From: Epiperipatus broadwayi
Taxonomy: Eukaryota > Onychophora > Udeonychophora > Euonychophora > Peripatidae
Assembly (NCBI GenBank): GCA_028023455.1
Contig: JAQFVV010012575.1
Location: 738,517 to 802,516, forward strand
Length of the DNA stretch: 64,000 nt
Direction of reading: 5' to 3'
In this document: one piece after another, positions 43,843 through 56,282 of the stretch
Layout: each line of letters begins with the position of its first letter
Numbering within the stretch: position 1 is the stretch's first letter
Made by a program: the position numbers and the translations under genes
The notes under the pieces: model-generated
What the model was told of the DNA's origin: nothing
What the model saw: the letters and a program-made list of their open reading frames with translations, nothing else
Database searches by the model: none

Positions 43843-44990
43843 TATACACCTGGGTCTCATTTTATGGGAGTATTTTAATGCAATTTTGAAGTTATGAGAT
43901 TCATGTTTCTTCTTAATATCTTTCATATTTCACTATATTTATTAGATATGAAGAAATTTAAGTTATTAATAACTTATTTTGACTTGAAATACTTTTTTTC
44001 TCAAAAATATAATGTTATATTAGCAGCTAATGTTAATATGGCCTGAAGCCTGTATTTAGAATCTTATCTTCTATGTAAATAACCTACTTATACTTATGAG
44101 TAAATAATAATAATAGATTTATACTTACATATAAAAATATCGCAATAAATATTCAAAAATGTTAAACTTTTAAAACATATTTTGTTAGATATAATAGAAA
44201 TAAATAATCTTAGATTTTTAAAATAAATAACGAAGATTTTATTGATTTTGTAAACTGAAAATAATCTTTCTAATGATAATGTATAATCTTTTTGTTTTGA
44301 TTGTGATCTCATTTTTTTAAATATAAAAACAAAATGTGAACATTTAAAATTTATTTCAGTAGTAAAAATCAGTTAATCATAGATTTTAGGTTGATGTGTG
44401 AGACAAAGACAAATATCAGAAAATGCTGAAATCTGAAAGTTTCCTGCAAAGAACAACATCTTAAATTCCAATGAGAGATAAATAGTTATATGTCTAGATA
44501 TTGAAAGCTTTATAAAAAATTACTAAAATCATTGTCTCAAAGTTTAATGACTGATTACATTGTCAACAGAAAACCATTAACACAGCACAGGACTGAAAGT
44601 GGCTCTAGTTGTATTTCCATTTGTGATGAATCTGATTTCTTACCAATTTACAAATAAACCACATATCATCAAATAGTGATAATGATTAAAATAGGTATAA
44701 AAAAATCTAAAATTGAATACTGTAGTTAATAAAAAAAATAAAAAAAGTTTTTCTTGTATCAATTTTTTTCAAATATTTGATATTTTTATTAGTCATACTT
44801 TATTTCCTTCTTTTTTAAATGTGAATTTTAAAGTAATTTTTCTTTGTTGCTTTGCTTTTATGCCATTTTTGAAAATTACAGAACCTATCCCACATTTTTC
44901 AAGGTAAGTTAAGTCTATTTTTGTGTCATTTTTTTAATGCAGGTTTTCTGGGGAACCTATCTACCACATAAAATAAGACCCAGGCATATA
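43843..44990. mobile_element. TIR DNA transposon, class not recognised
   Basis: Inverted ends: CCTGGGTCTCATTTTATG at 43849-43866 and the complement CATAAAATAAGACCCAGG at 44967-44984, matching 17 of 18. Similarity extends outward as TATAYR (24 bases with three mismatches). The target duplication may be TA or TATA. The 1.1-kb interior has only short open frames and no recognisable transposase. Likely a non-autonomous copy. Confidence 0.7.
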
Positions 44991-47198
44991 TTGAAAAAGT
45001 GATACCTTTATTGATATATATATATATAATAACCTCTGAATCGATAAAATATAAAATTAATAATCAATAATGTTTATTAACATATACCCGGGTTTGCTCA
45101 ATATAAAAATCGAGATAAATATATGCATATAGATTAAAAGACAATATTGGCTAAGCTCAGGGGGTTCCAGAATGACATATACTATGATAATAATAATAAT
45201 AATAAGTGTGAAGAATAACAGTAAGACTAAACATTGTTAAAGAAAAATGCAACACTTAGTAAAATTTAATTGGAGCTGACTTCTCATACTTACTCATAAA
45301 TTATTACATATCGTATTATCATAAACATGCATCATTAAAGGGTTAGATTATATTTAAAACTCCACCTAGAACACTTCTTCCAATCATAGCACATCTAACA
45401 ATTATGAGAAGTATCCTAGCAACATAATCAGATCCTCAATCAAATTGTTTTCATAAAATAGAATCATATTTTATTATGTCTTACCACTGTGTTGTTTCTT
45501 ACAAAACAATTTTGCTCTGAAGCAAATAAACTACTTAGTAATACTCTTTAATATCTCAGGATTCTTTTAAATAATAGTTTAATTAATGTGACCTTAGTTT
45601 TTTCTGCAAATTTAGGATTACTAGATAAAGAAATCCCAATAAATTCATAGTAAGATATATTCTTACCTTTAAGATTATTAAAAACAAACATAAAACACTC
45701 TTAATTTGGAATAAAGTAACTTACTAGAAACCATTTAGATATAATGAGTGGATAAATATTTTAGGGTCTCTCAGGATACCATTAATATATCATATACAAC
45801 TGCTTCTGAATTTAAATTAGTCTATTTTATCTTTAAATCTATGATGAATAATTAAAACACTTTTCTAAATGAAATAAAATGATTTTAATATAAAATCAGT
45901 GATTTTTACACATAAAACTGATTATACTAATCCTTTAATAATGAGAAAATAAAATAACCATTTTCTTAGATGCTTTCTTTACATCTGAGATAGAATTTTC
46001 ATAAAGTAACTTTTATATCAAATAAGGTATGTTCATATACTCTTAACACACCCAATTAAGGATAATTGTAAAATAAACTTTGTAAAATTCAGATTCTTGA
46101 ACAATATATGTGTAAACGATGATAAATAATCAAAAAGAAAATTAACAATAAAAAATATCATTTATTTTTGACAATAAAGACATTTAACATATAAAACTTT
46201 AACATCTTATAATACTATTGAAGAAAATCATTAAATCTTCTGTTATACAATCCATTATGAAGATAAAATTATAGCTGTATAATTTACAGATAAATATATA
46301 ATGAATAATAAATAAATATTAAATAAAAAGAATTTTTAGTTGGTTCATGAAACTTTCTACAATGTTAATATTATAATAAGTTCTCAATCTTACAGCATAA
46401 CTATTTTATTACATTAACTCTTATGAATGTATTGAATACTTTTCAAATACCACTTACCAATACAGTGGTGAAATAAAAATTTAAGGAGATGTATATTATT
46501 TATTGATGCCAAAAATATAATTTTAATTTCTAAATCCAATGCTTGTTGGGTTTATGTTCTAAAATACTGGCAAGGTGCATAACACCTACACTCTGATTAG
46601 ACAAGAGAGCAACTGAAAATAAAATGACATATGTCAGCACCAAAAAACATATCAATTGCCAGAATAAAGTCATGGTAGTAAGCTAGACATGGCTTTATAC
46701 AAAGCACATGATAAATTAATCCTTATTTGGAATTATAAGGCAAGGTAAAAAGCAAGGGATGTCATGAACTCAAAAAACAAAGTACCAACATCTGAGGGAA
46801 ATTTATAAGCTAGGACTCTATCTTTAGACATATAACTATGAAAATAAACCATCAAAACACAATAAAAATACTAATATTTGTCTTAAACCAAGCATTTTAA
46901 GCTTAAATATGAGACTAAGAATGATCATAGTATAAGATAGAGACAAAACCACAGTCTCTTTAAGAACAGTGGCAAGATAGGAATAAAAGTCAAAAACAAA
47001 AGACAGACTAAAGCTGCAATCTCTTACATAATACAACAACAAACTGATGTATAAAGCTGATAATATAAATAATCATGTACAAATATGGCCTAATAAAATA
47101 AATTATGGCATAAAATTAATCAATAAAATATACATCAGCTTACATTATGTTTATCATAAATATATATGTATTCAAATAAATAACTTCATAAAAAAAGA
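44991..47198. other. AT-rich DNA, nothing recognised
   Basis: Contains a TA run at 45017-45030 and a (TAA)n tract at 45187-45205. No gene was recognised. Confidence 0.5.
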
Positions 47199-48043
47199 TT
47201 AACCCTTTAACTGTCCAATTGTTCATTCGCTGCTGGTGGTATCACTCAAAGCTTTTAATTAGCCGATGCACAAAATAATGTATCAATTTTTCAAAAGTTA
47301 TTGACCGTTTTTTTAAATATATTCACTTTAGTTTCGTTTTTAAAAAGTATATTAGTAATTTCTCACACTATAAAAATAAACGAAAGTTTGTTCAAAAATA
47401 AATTTTGATTTTTAATTTTAAAAATATTTGTTACGGTTGACATGAAAAGAAACGGCAATCATAATTTCACGTTATGATTTTTTTTTCCCGACTTTGCAAT
47501 AAATAAATAATTCTTGCTAAAATCGTAACTATTTTTGTAAAATAATATTTATTTTGACATATTATATGAAAATAATTTGTATTTTATTTGTATTTCATCA
47601 AAAAATATTTTTAAAATGCTCTAAAACATTCGTTTATCATTTTCAAAATAAAACAAAAGCGTTCAGTAAATTTTTAATTTTTGGCAGCCATATAAAAATT
47701 TTAACAGCCAATAATATTCAAGAAAGATGATGAGAAGGCGGAGATTTTCCATTTTCTTTGTTTACAAAATTTCAACAGCCAATAAGATTCAAGAAAAGAT
47801 GTAAAAGGCAGTGCTTAGTTTTTGTTTGACATAAATCATCAATTAATTGATTTTTTACTTGTAAAATAATTCAATAGATGGCAGTATATTATAAAACTTT
47901 TTGCGTTCTAAAAAATGACGTTAAAACCGTAAACGTAGTCCAAAAACTAAGCAATTTACAGCGATGTCAAATTTACTCGATTAAAACGAATATGTATCAA
48001 AAATTGCCTCGATTAAGAACGAGTCAAACAGTTAAAAGGTTAA
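47199..48043. mobile_element. piggyBac-like MITE with TTAA target duplication
   Basis: TTAA at 47199-47202 and 48040-48043 bounds an 837-bp body whose ends are CCCTTTAACTGTCCAATTG at the left and, inverted, CCTTTTAACTGTTTGACTCG at the right. TTAA duplication and CCYTTTAAC-type ends are the hallmarks of piggyBac. There is no transposase. An internal segment, AACAGCCAATA-ATTCAAGAAA, is duplicated at about 47702 and 47775. A 111-codon open frame at 47878-48213 crosses the right terminus and continues outside, so it is unlikely to be a gene. Confidence 0.82.
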
Positions 48044-49580
48044 ACATAGAATTTTTAAATTACAACATGATAAAATGGAAATATTCTAAGAAAGCACATA
48101 TTAATGATAAAATTCAAGGAGTATTTATTTCTTTGAAAAATAATATGATCAGTAGGAGAGCAGAATTTGGGCTCATTATAATAAAAAAAACAATGGGCAG
48201 ATGTTTAAAATAAAATAATAAGTTTATAATACTTAAATAAAATTAATTCTGAAGCAGTCATGTTCAGACTATCTGCAATATAAATTATTCTAGTTATTGC
48301 AGAGAAGGCAAATAATTCAAAGATAATAATAATAATTATCTGAGTATACTGTTATTAATATTCAGAAATCTCACCCTTTAATTACATTGAATAAGAAAAT
48401 AAACTTCTATTAAGTAATATAAATAAGCTAATAACTTCAATGTTATTAATTCAGAATTTTTTTTCCTTACTTTTGTTGAATTATATAGAACAATGCTATC
48501 CAATGGGTGAATAGCTTCTACCCCACTGTTGATGATAGCAGAAAACAAAATATTTTTAAATGCAACATTATTTAAAATAATTTATATGTCAGTAAATGAA
48601 TATTAGCCTTTTTAAATTGAGGTTTATAATTCACAGCAACACATATAATAATTTAAAAGTCACTCATTTTTAATATATATTTTAAATACATTTTAATAAT
48701 TCAAAGAAATATAACTTGGATTAAATTAATTATTTCTATGTCAAAGTATAATTAAATCCAATAAAAATATTTATAAATTCTTGCTATCATAAGGCAAGTT
48801 CTACAATGTAGAATTCAACACTCTATCATTTCAAAATGATAAATCCAGAGAAAACCACCTTTCAAAATATAAACTTTTAAATAAAAATATTTTATTCTTA
48901 AATAAAAACTGCTTACTAATATTTAAATAGTTGAAAGCTTTTAGCAGTCTTAATATTTCTGTGTGTAATAAATTTAACTTATTAAAAAGTTTATTTCTAA
49001 CAAGTAAATTAGAATCGATAAGAGTTCCTATGCAACAGTGCTGAGTAATGCAAAAATTCATTGAAACACATAGGTCACATAAAAATAATTTAATTATTAT
49101 TAAATATTTTGTTGCCTTTCCCATTATATTTTGTTGCAATGTAAATTTCAAGTTTTGGTAATTTCAGCTTAAAACTTCTGAACCTGGATGAATTAAGTTT
49201 TTTAGCAACACTTATTTACTTTAAAAAATAAACAAAACTTTATTAAAAGCAATTAAAAGTTAATAAAAATTTAACAATTAAAATGAACAAGGAAGCAACT
49301 GAAAATTAATTATGCATGAGTGAGTTAACATCTTCATTAGTTTTATTTATAAGTTATGTCATGTGACTGATTCTTTAACAAATAAAATTGTCATCTATTC
49401 TACTATCCTTTGACCAGAAGTTATTAAACATTACAAATTAATTAGTATTGTGGGAAATATTACTAATAATAATTTAATTTAGATATCTTGTCTAGGCATT
49501 AATTATTACAACTTTTAACTAAATTATTTAGAAACACTAAGAATGTATTACAATAAAAATAAAATATTACATAATATATT
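48044..49580. other. AT-rich DNA, nothing recognised
   Basis: No gene was recognised. Open frames on the minus strand around 48831-49151 are unsupported. Confidence 0.5.
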
Positions 49581-51007
49581 CATCATCATCATCATTATCA
49601 ACCATTATCAATCCACTGCAGGATGAAGGTCTCTCCAAGTTTAATCCATCTTCTCTGATCTTTAGCTTCTCTTCTCCACATCACCCCTATACATTTTCTT
49701 ATTTCATCCATCCATCTTACATGTGGTCTCCTTCTGGATCTTTTACAATCTCTTGGAATACAGTTTAAAATTTCAATTGTCCATCTATTATCATCTCTTC
49801 TAGCAATATGTCCAGCCCAACTCCACTTCAATCTTTTAATTTTTTCAATGAGGTCAGTAACACCTGTTTGTTCTCTTACCCATACATTGCGTTTTCGATC
49901 TCTTCTTGTTACTCCCAACATACATCTCTCCATACTTCTTTGAGTGGTCTGAAGTCTCTGTATTGATCTTCTATTAAGTGTCCAAGTCTCAGATCCATAA
50001 GTAAGAACTGGTAAAACACATTTGTTAAAAACCTTTCTTTTCAAACACATAGGCATATTTCCTTTTAATATCAAGTTATTTCTACCAAAAGCACTCCAAC
50101 CAAGTTTAATTCTAAGATTAATTTCCTCTATTATGTTTCCATCTGTATTAATAATCTGACCAAGGTATTTGTAACTCTTAACTTCTTCTAATTCATCATA
50201 ATCAATCTTTATTTTCATATTTTGAGCAAATCGATTAAACATTACTTTAGTCTTTTTAACATTTATCTTTAGTCCTACTTTCCTACTTTCATCTGATAAC
50301 TCCTGCAACATTTCCTGCAGCTCGGAAGCATTATTTGCAAAAACAACTACATCATCTGCGAAATCTAAATGACTTAAATAATCTCCATTTACTTTCACTC
50401 CTTTAGTTTCCCATTTTAATCCACAAAATACTTCTTGCAGCACTGCTGTAAAAAGTTTTGGAGATATGGAGTCACCTTGTCTTACACCTTTCTCAATGTT
50501 GACTTTCCCAGTATCATTATGTAATCTAATTGTTGCTGTTGCATTTTTATAAATATTCTTTAAAATATGACAATATCCTGGATCTATGCCTTGATGATCC
50601 AATGCTCTAATCACTGAAGAAATGTTTATAGAATCAAATGCCTTTTCATACTCTACAAATCCAAAACATAATGACAACTCATATTCATTTGTCCTTTCTA
50701 TAACTTCTCTCAATACTTGAATATGATCTACTGTACTAAAACCACTTTTAAATCCAGCTTGTTCTCTTGGTTGGTGAAAATCCAAGGTTCTCTGTAGACG
50801 AGTTGTAATTATCTTGGTAAAAAAATTATATAAAACTGATAAAAGGCTGATAGGTCTGTAATTTCTAATATCTTCTTTATCACCTTTTTTAAATATTAAT
50901 ATTATTACTGCATTCTTCCAATCATCCGGTACATCTTTATCATTTAGACATTTGGTATATAACTTTGCTAATATTTTTTCTGTTTCTTCACCTGCTTCTT
51001 TTAATAT
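49581..51007 (-). pseudogene. RTE-type LINE, 5'-truncated copy with 395-codon RT frame
   Basis: The minus strand contains a long open frame (50785-49598, opening at an internal TTG rather than a true start). Reverse-transcriptase blocks are AFDSI in motif A, GVRQGDSISPKLF (residues 100-112) and the catalytic FADDVV (residues 142-147). It ends with the C-terminal WAGHIARRDDNRWT and VRWMDEIRK region. In motif A the catalytic Asp position reads FVEYEKAF, Glu replacing the usual Asp, so the enzyme is probably inactive despite the open frame. The 3' end is a (CAT)n repeat at 49581-49597, typical of RTE. Upstream RT sequence continues to 51007 after a frameshift and stops abruptly; the endonuclease is missing. 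A second copy of the same family lies at 56283-58345. Confidence 0.9.
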
Positions 51008-52689
51008 TGAAACGGTTACACCTGTTTCACCTATTATCTTTGATAATAATATATATTTGTTGTACTCAGATGGCGTGTATTTCTTAAATTTTAAAAAACT
51101 TTGCTTATAATATTGCGAGTATGTGCGTATATAATCGTCCTTACTAATTATAAATATTTATATACGAGCATATTCCATTAGATTTGTTAAAACTGAAATA
51201 AACATAACTGTATAATTAATTTATCTATATAGCAGCATAATAAGTTAAATTTATAATATTACTTATTTTTCAATATTCCTTCTAAATAATCATTTAAGTC
51301 AGTATTCATTTTGAATATTTTCCAAGTTAGATAATTTTCAATTCTTTTGTTTGCTTAAAATTACAAGCAGAAAGTTTAAAAACTTATTAGTATATAATAT
51401 AGTAATTTATACAAGCAGAAAGTTTTATCAGTTTTAACATTTCATTCTAAAAATAAATCTTTGGCTAAAATTTGACCTATTTAAAATTGATAACCAAGAC
51501 CAATTATAATATTCAGTCAGGCATAAATCTATACAAAATATATACAAATTGCCTGTGACCATTCTCTTAAAAATATATATCTTTTAAAACTGACGTCAAT
51601 TAAAACAATAGAGCCTTTCCATGTCCAGATTTAGATATACTTAATATTTTACTAACTGGATATTTGGTTAAAGGCTAGTTTGAACTAGTCATCTTGTGAT
51701 GTGGCATGACTCAAAGTAGGAGGTTACTTCTGTCAAAAATATAGCATAAAAAGGGGCCCAAATAGCCACCATGGTCTCTAACCTAGCCTCTTCCATCATC
51801 TATCATCATCCGTGTAAATTTTTTTCTGTTGCTGAGAAATTTGTGCTTGCTGCCAAATTTTATTTCCGAAGACCCGAGTTAACTAAGAAAACTGTTCCTG
51901 CCGTTTAGACTGCTAAATCTAAAAAAAACCATCATCCAAGCTGCTATAAAATGACCGTTAGCTAGAAGACACAGAGACAGCCGTTTGCTCTTCCACGAGC
52001 GGCTACCGATGAAAGAAGACCTCCACCATGCCCATCACAAGAGAAAGAACCTGTACCTGAGAGACCAGATAGTTCCTGATCAGAGAAATGGAGAAAGCTG
52101 CCACAGAGATAAATTCACGAAGTTACATCCCGACTAAAACCTAAGAGAAGCCCAGCCTGACTGAATATAAAGAGAAGCGCAATGAACAAGGCCTTAAAGA
52201 CTTTCCGGTAAATCCTTTCTACAAAATATTACATTTCCTAACTAAAACGTATACTAAATGAAAGCTAGCTAAATAAATCACATAATTTATAATATTTCTA
52301 AATGTTCCACTAAAATGTTTATCGTAAAATGGTTTAAATCTTAGAACACTCCCAATTCTTGCTTGATCATTATTAATTTTAAGTAGTCGTTGATCATTAA
52401 CAATTTTAAATAATTCTAAACATCTAGTTTATATAAAATCATACAAGAAATTCATTTCTAAATTATAAATCTTATTGATTGTGTATGCAATTTATTTTAT
52501 GTCGTCTTTCTGTAGTTTTAAGTTCATGTTTATTGATTTATGCTGTGTTTTTATCAGAACGGAGTCTTGTGTGTTAATAAATTATTGGGGGGAGGGGAGT
52601 GAGTAATCACTTTTAGTATACCAGAGCATTGCGATATAAAGAATATAGTCAAGACTCCTTTCTGAAATAAAACTAATATTTGTGCTAGA

Positions 52690-53140
52690 GTGAATCGGTA
52701 TTTATAATGCCCGAACAAGTTAGTTAAAATCTTTTGCTAAAGTTATTAAAAATGTATATTTGCGTATATTATTTAAAACGCATCTTTTTCTCAAATTATT
52801 TAAAATGAAAATGTTTTGCTTAAAATAAATCTTTTGCTAAAGTTATTTAAATGTATATTTGGCGTATATTATTTAAGACGCACCTTTTCTCAAGTTAACT
52901 AAAATGAAAATTTTACTAAAGTTAGTGAAAACGTATATATTACATATATTATTTAAAACTCAGATTGTGCCCAGATTAATTAAGAATTATATTTGCGTAA
53001 GTGATTTAAAATATGTATCTTGTCAGTTATTTGAAAAAGTATATTTCACACAAGCTACTTAGAATATAGATTTGCATTCGTTAGTTAAAACTCATTTTTC
53101 ATTATTAATAAGATCTATTTTGACGAATTATTTAAGATGT
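52690..53140. repeat. Decayed minisatellite, 30-40 bp sub-units
   Basis: Repeated variants of AAGTTATTTAAAATG, TATATTTGCGTATATT and ATTTAAAACGCA. A larger repeat of about 108 bp is seen between 52731 and 52950. Confidence 0.65.
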
Positions 53141-53498
53141 GTAATTTATTTAAACATCAATAATTTGCGTGAGCTATTTTATAACTCACATTTTATTATT
53201 TAACAATCAGTTTGATATTAGATCTAGTTATACTACATATAACTGATGTTCCCAGTTCTATAAGTAGCTATGCAGAGAAACCTTAAATCAGATTCTCATT
53301 ATCGCCATCATTTTATAATTTAATAATCTCATTTATGAACTTGACCGGTGGTAGTAGCACTGAAGAAGCTAAGATTTTGGCGTAATTAATTTATTAAATA
53401 TTAATTTAGCGTTGCGAATGTATTGCTAATTTGCATAAAAATGCATATCTACTTGCTATGTCTATAATGGCCCATCTCAAGATTGTTCCACGTCCAGG

Positions 53499-53585
53499 CA
53501 CGCCTCGAAAGTTTAGGCCACTGTGACAGTTCTTCGTATTTCGTCAAGTCACGCCTCGAAAGTTTAGGCAAATGTGACATTTATT
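53499..53585. repeat. Two-copy direct repeat, period about 52 bp
   Basis: CACGCCTCGAAAGTTTAGGC followed by an ATGTGACA-type block occurs at 53499 and again at 53551. Confidence 0.85.
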
Positions 53586-54099
53586 CTTGTATAACGAAAC
53601 CAAAGCGTTTCCAAAGGGCTCATAAACCAATCTTCTGTTCTTAATAAAAAGGCCTCTTCCATTGTAGCAAGCAGATCGGTTAGAGAACCGTTTACTAGGT
53701 AATAAACCCCATTAAGAATGCATTCGAGCCGCACTTATCTGATAGTATAGTTTCTAACGCACTAGAATCTAACGTTCCACTGCCACCACGTCTCAGTTCA
53801 ACGTCCCTAGAAAGTAACTTCGGCTTTGATCCGACCTAGAATCTGAGTTAATGCGTTTATCTGTATAACAATATTATATCACGCAAATATCTATAATATG
53901 ATTTTGAATATATTTATAATATAATCTTAAACTTAGTTATTATAATATTTTAAACTTAGCAACAATGATATAATCTTCAACGTATTAGTAATATCTAGCA
54001 TTTATCCATCAACTCGATTACTCTAGCTAACTATAACCGATTTCAAACATAAAACATGGCATGAATTACAACATGAAAGGTGACATAAGCTTACTAAGA

Positions 54100-54310
54100 G
54101 TCTATTGCTTAGTAATATCATTTTATACCCTGAGAAAACATACTCAATGCTTTGTAATATTATTTTATAAATTTGAAAAAACCCCCTAATCCTTTGTACT
54201 ATTATTTTATACCCTGAGGACACACTGAATGTTTTGAAATAATATTGTTTTATAACTCTAGCATGCATTCATTGCTTTGTATTATTATTTATAACCTTGA
54301 GAATCCACTC
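54100..54310. repeat. Minisatellite, unit about 42 bp
   Basis: Five variants of GCTTTGTAATATTATTTTATA followed by CCCTGAGAA-like sequence at about 54108, 54152, 54193, 54232 and 54274. The minus-strand open frame here is repeat translation. Confidence 0.8.
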
Positions 54311-54458
54311 ACCTGCGTGTGAGCTAGCTGTACACAACCTACTATGCTTGAGTATTTATTGTTATATTAAATTTATGAAATATAAATTTGTCTCAGTCTC
54401 ATTACTTGCTCATTATCTTATGAATCACTAGTTAAGGTATATACTAGAATATGGAGTA

Positions 54459-54477
54459 AGGGGGGAATGTCTCATGT
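54459..54477 (+). other. Possible polypurine tract and LTR start
   Basis: GGAGTAAGGGGGGAA immediately followed by TGTCTCATG. This is the usual junction at the 3' LTR of Ty3-type elements. No matching second LTR was found, so this stands on one motif only. Confidence 0.25.
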
Positions 54478-55198
54478 TTTACTGGTATTGCTATTGCTGG
54501 AACGTGATCAAAGAGGTAACGAAAGTGTAACCTCAGGCATGTCATTCAAGATGAAGTTGACTTGGAAGCACAAGTGAGAGAGCAAGGTATGATCAGACGT
54601 AGGGGTACACTATCCCAATTGGTCAGCTTTTGGTCTTCTCTGGCTTGGACTCTCAGTCTATTCAGCAAATGTACAAACCTGACTGTTATAATATATCAAT
54701 TATATGCAGCTAACAAAAAATATAAATAACAAACAGATAAACTTTACATTTCATAAACTTATACATGATAAGCAAGCCATTTTTGTCATGAGTTCCATGC
54801 ATTAATTAATTTTAAAAAATATGTAAATAAAAATATGCCAGCAACCACTTATCTATCTTGAAGCACTATACTTAGTCATGTTTATTAAAATTTCTTTTCT
54901 TACTAAGCACATTTATTTTATTATTGCTTTATTATTCTTTCTGTATTCTGCCCATCTCTTCTGTGTGTTTTTTAATGGCTAAGTTCTTGTATATATAATT
55001 TGGATGACTTATGGTCAACATAGGTATGACAAAAAATTAGCAAATGGGCTTTAACATGTTCCAATCATTAAATGTTCAATGATACGGGCGCTAAAGAATT
55101 GGAGAGTGGAGAAGATTGAAAATCTGTCCATTAAAGTTTGAAGATTTTCTATCTTAATATAAACTGACACTATGTATAGTGTGAAAGATGATGATCTG

Positions 55199-55244
55199 GA
55201 CCATCTGATGAGTATTGATTTAGCACAAAATATGTATATTAGAT
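55199..55244 (+). ncRNA. Hammerhead relic, family A-type, decayed copy 1
   Basis: ACCAT, intact CTGATGA, stem II side TATTGATTTAGCA (weak pairing), AAAA in place of GAAA, ATATGTAT and TTAGAT. The core G is lost, so it is expected to be inactive. Confidence 0.6.
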
Positions 55245-55674
55245 AATTTATCTTTTTTGCATGTACATTGGCTGTATAAAATGGAGTGGATAACTAAAAT
55301 AAACTTGAAAGTCTGGGTTCAAATTCCCTTTAATTATATCTACCATAAAAGTATATATAATATACTTGTATATAAATATTACATATTCAAGTGCTTATTT
55401 GCCCATCTCTTCTTGTGTGTTTCAAATGGACTTAAGCGTCCTCCCTTTGCATGAGGTCAGAATGATTTCATGATCAACATAGATTATCGATAACAAAATT
55501 GGCAAATAGAGCTTTGAACATGTCATCATAGATTTTCAATGATCAGAATGGCTGAAGAATTGGAGAGTGAAGAAGATTGACAACCACTCCCTTGAAGTTT
55601 GAAGATTTGCTACTTCTTTGGTATCATATACAAGCACTTATTACTCCACATGTGTGTGGGAGATGATGTTCTAG

Positions 55675-55710
55675 CTGATTTATAAGTGCTGTTTCAGCAT
55701 GAAATAATGT
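55675..55710 (+). ncRNA. Hammerhead relic, family A/C-type, decayed copy 2
   Basis: CTGATTTATA in place of CTGATGA, a good stem II (GTGCTG-TTT-CAGCAT, close to family C), GAAA, then ATAATGTG where the palindrome should be. One core block and stem III are lost. Confidence 0.55.
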
Positions 55711-55782
55711 GAAAAATTGAAAATCATTTATTTTTTTCCACATCATGTGGTCATGGAGCAATACGTAACTGAACGAAGTACA

Positions 55783-56282
55783 NNNNNNNNNNNNNNNNNN
55801 NNNNNNNNNNNNNNNNNNNNNNNNNNNNNNNNNNNNNNNNNNNNNNNNNNNNNNNNNNNNNNNNNNNNNNNNNNNNNNNNNNNNNNNNNNNNNNNNNNNN
55901 NNNNNNNNNNNNNNNNNNNNNNNNNNNNNNNNNNNNNNNNNNNNNNNNNNNNNNNNNNNNNNNNNNNNNNNNNNNNNNNNNNNNNNNNNNNNNNNNNNNN
56001 NNNNNNNNNNNNNNNNNNNNNNNNNNNNNNNNNNNNNNNNNNNNNNNNNNNNNNNNNNNNNNNNNNNNNNNNNNNNNNNNNNNNNNNNNNNNNNNNNNNN
56101 NNNNNNNNNNNNNNNNNNNNNNNNNNNNNNNNNNNNNNNNNNNNNNNNNNNNNNNNNNNNNNNNNNNNNNNNNNNNNNNNNNNNNNNNNNNNNNNNNNNN
56201 NNNNNNNNNNNNNNNNNNNNNNNNNNNNNNNNNNNNNNNNNNNNNNNNNNNNNNNNNNNNNNNNNNNNNNNNNNNNNNNNNN
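55783..56282. other. Assembly gap, exactly 500 N
   Basis: A fixed-length run of N, so the true gap size is unknown. The left edge is in the decayed ribozyme repeat. The right edge begins inside an RTE copy, at the point equivalent to base 50773 of the other copy. Open frames called through the gap are meaningless. Confidence 0.99.

Larger units (their letters stand above)
51008..54929. other. Non-coding region of mixed composition, possible LTR-element remnant
   Basis: GC content is visibly higher at 51680-52210, 53460-53860 and 54460-54680, between AT-rich repeats. A TATA-like GCATAAAAAGGGGCCC at 51745-51760 and a polypurine tract followed by TG (AAGGGGGGAA then TGTCTCATG, 54459-54477) look like LTR-retrotransposon landmarks. 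But no pair of LTRs, no primer-binding site and no gag-pol frame could be matched by eye. Confidence 0.35.
54930..55740. mobile_element. Decayed tandem copies of a family A-type ribozyme repeat
   Basis: Two direct copies with a spacing of about 464 bp: GCCCATCTCTTCTGTGTG at 54949 and 55399, AAAGAATTGGAGAGTG near 55093 and GAAGAATTGGAGAGTG at 55557. Segments such as CTGTCCATTAAAGTTTGAAG and TCTATCTTAATATA align with the family A arm at 18190-18230. The repeat runs up to the assembly gap. Confidence 0.75.

Noticed and set aside
47878-48213. 111-codon plus-strand frame
   Set aside because: It crosses the right end of the piggyBac-like element and has no recognisable motif or composition shift.
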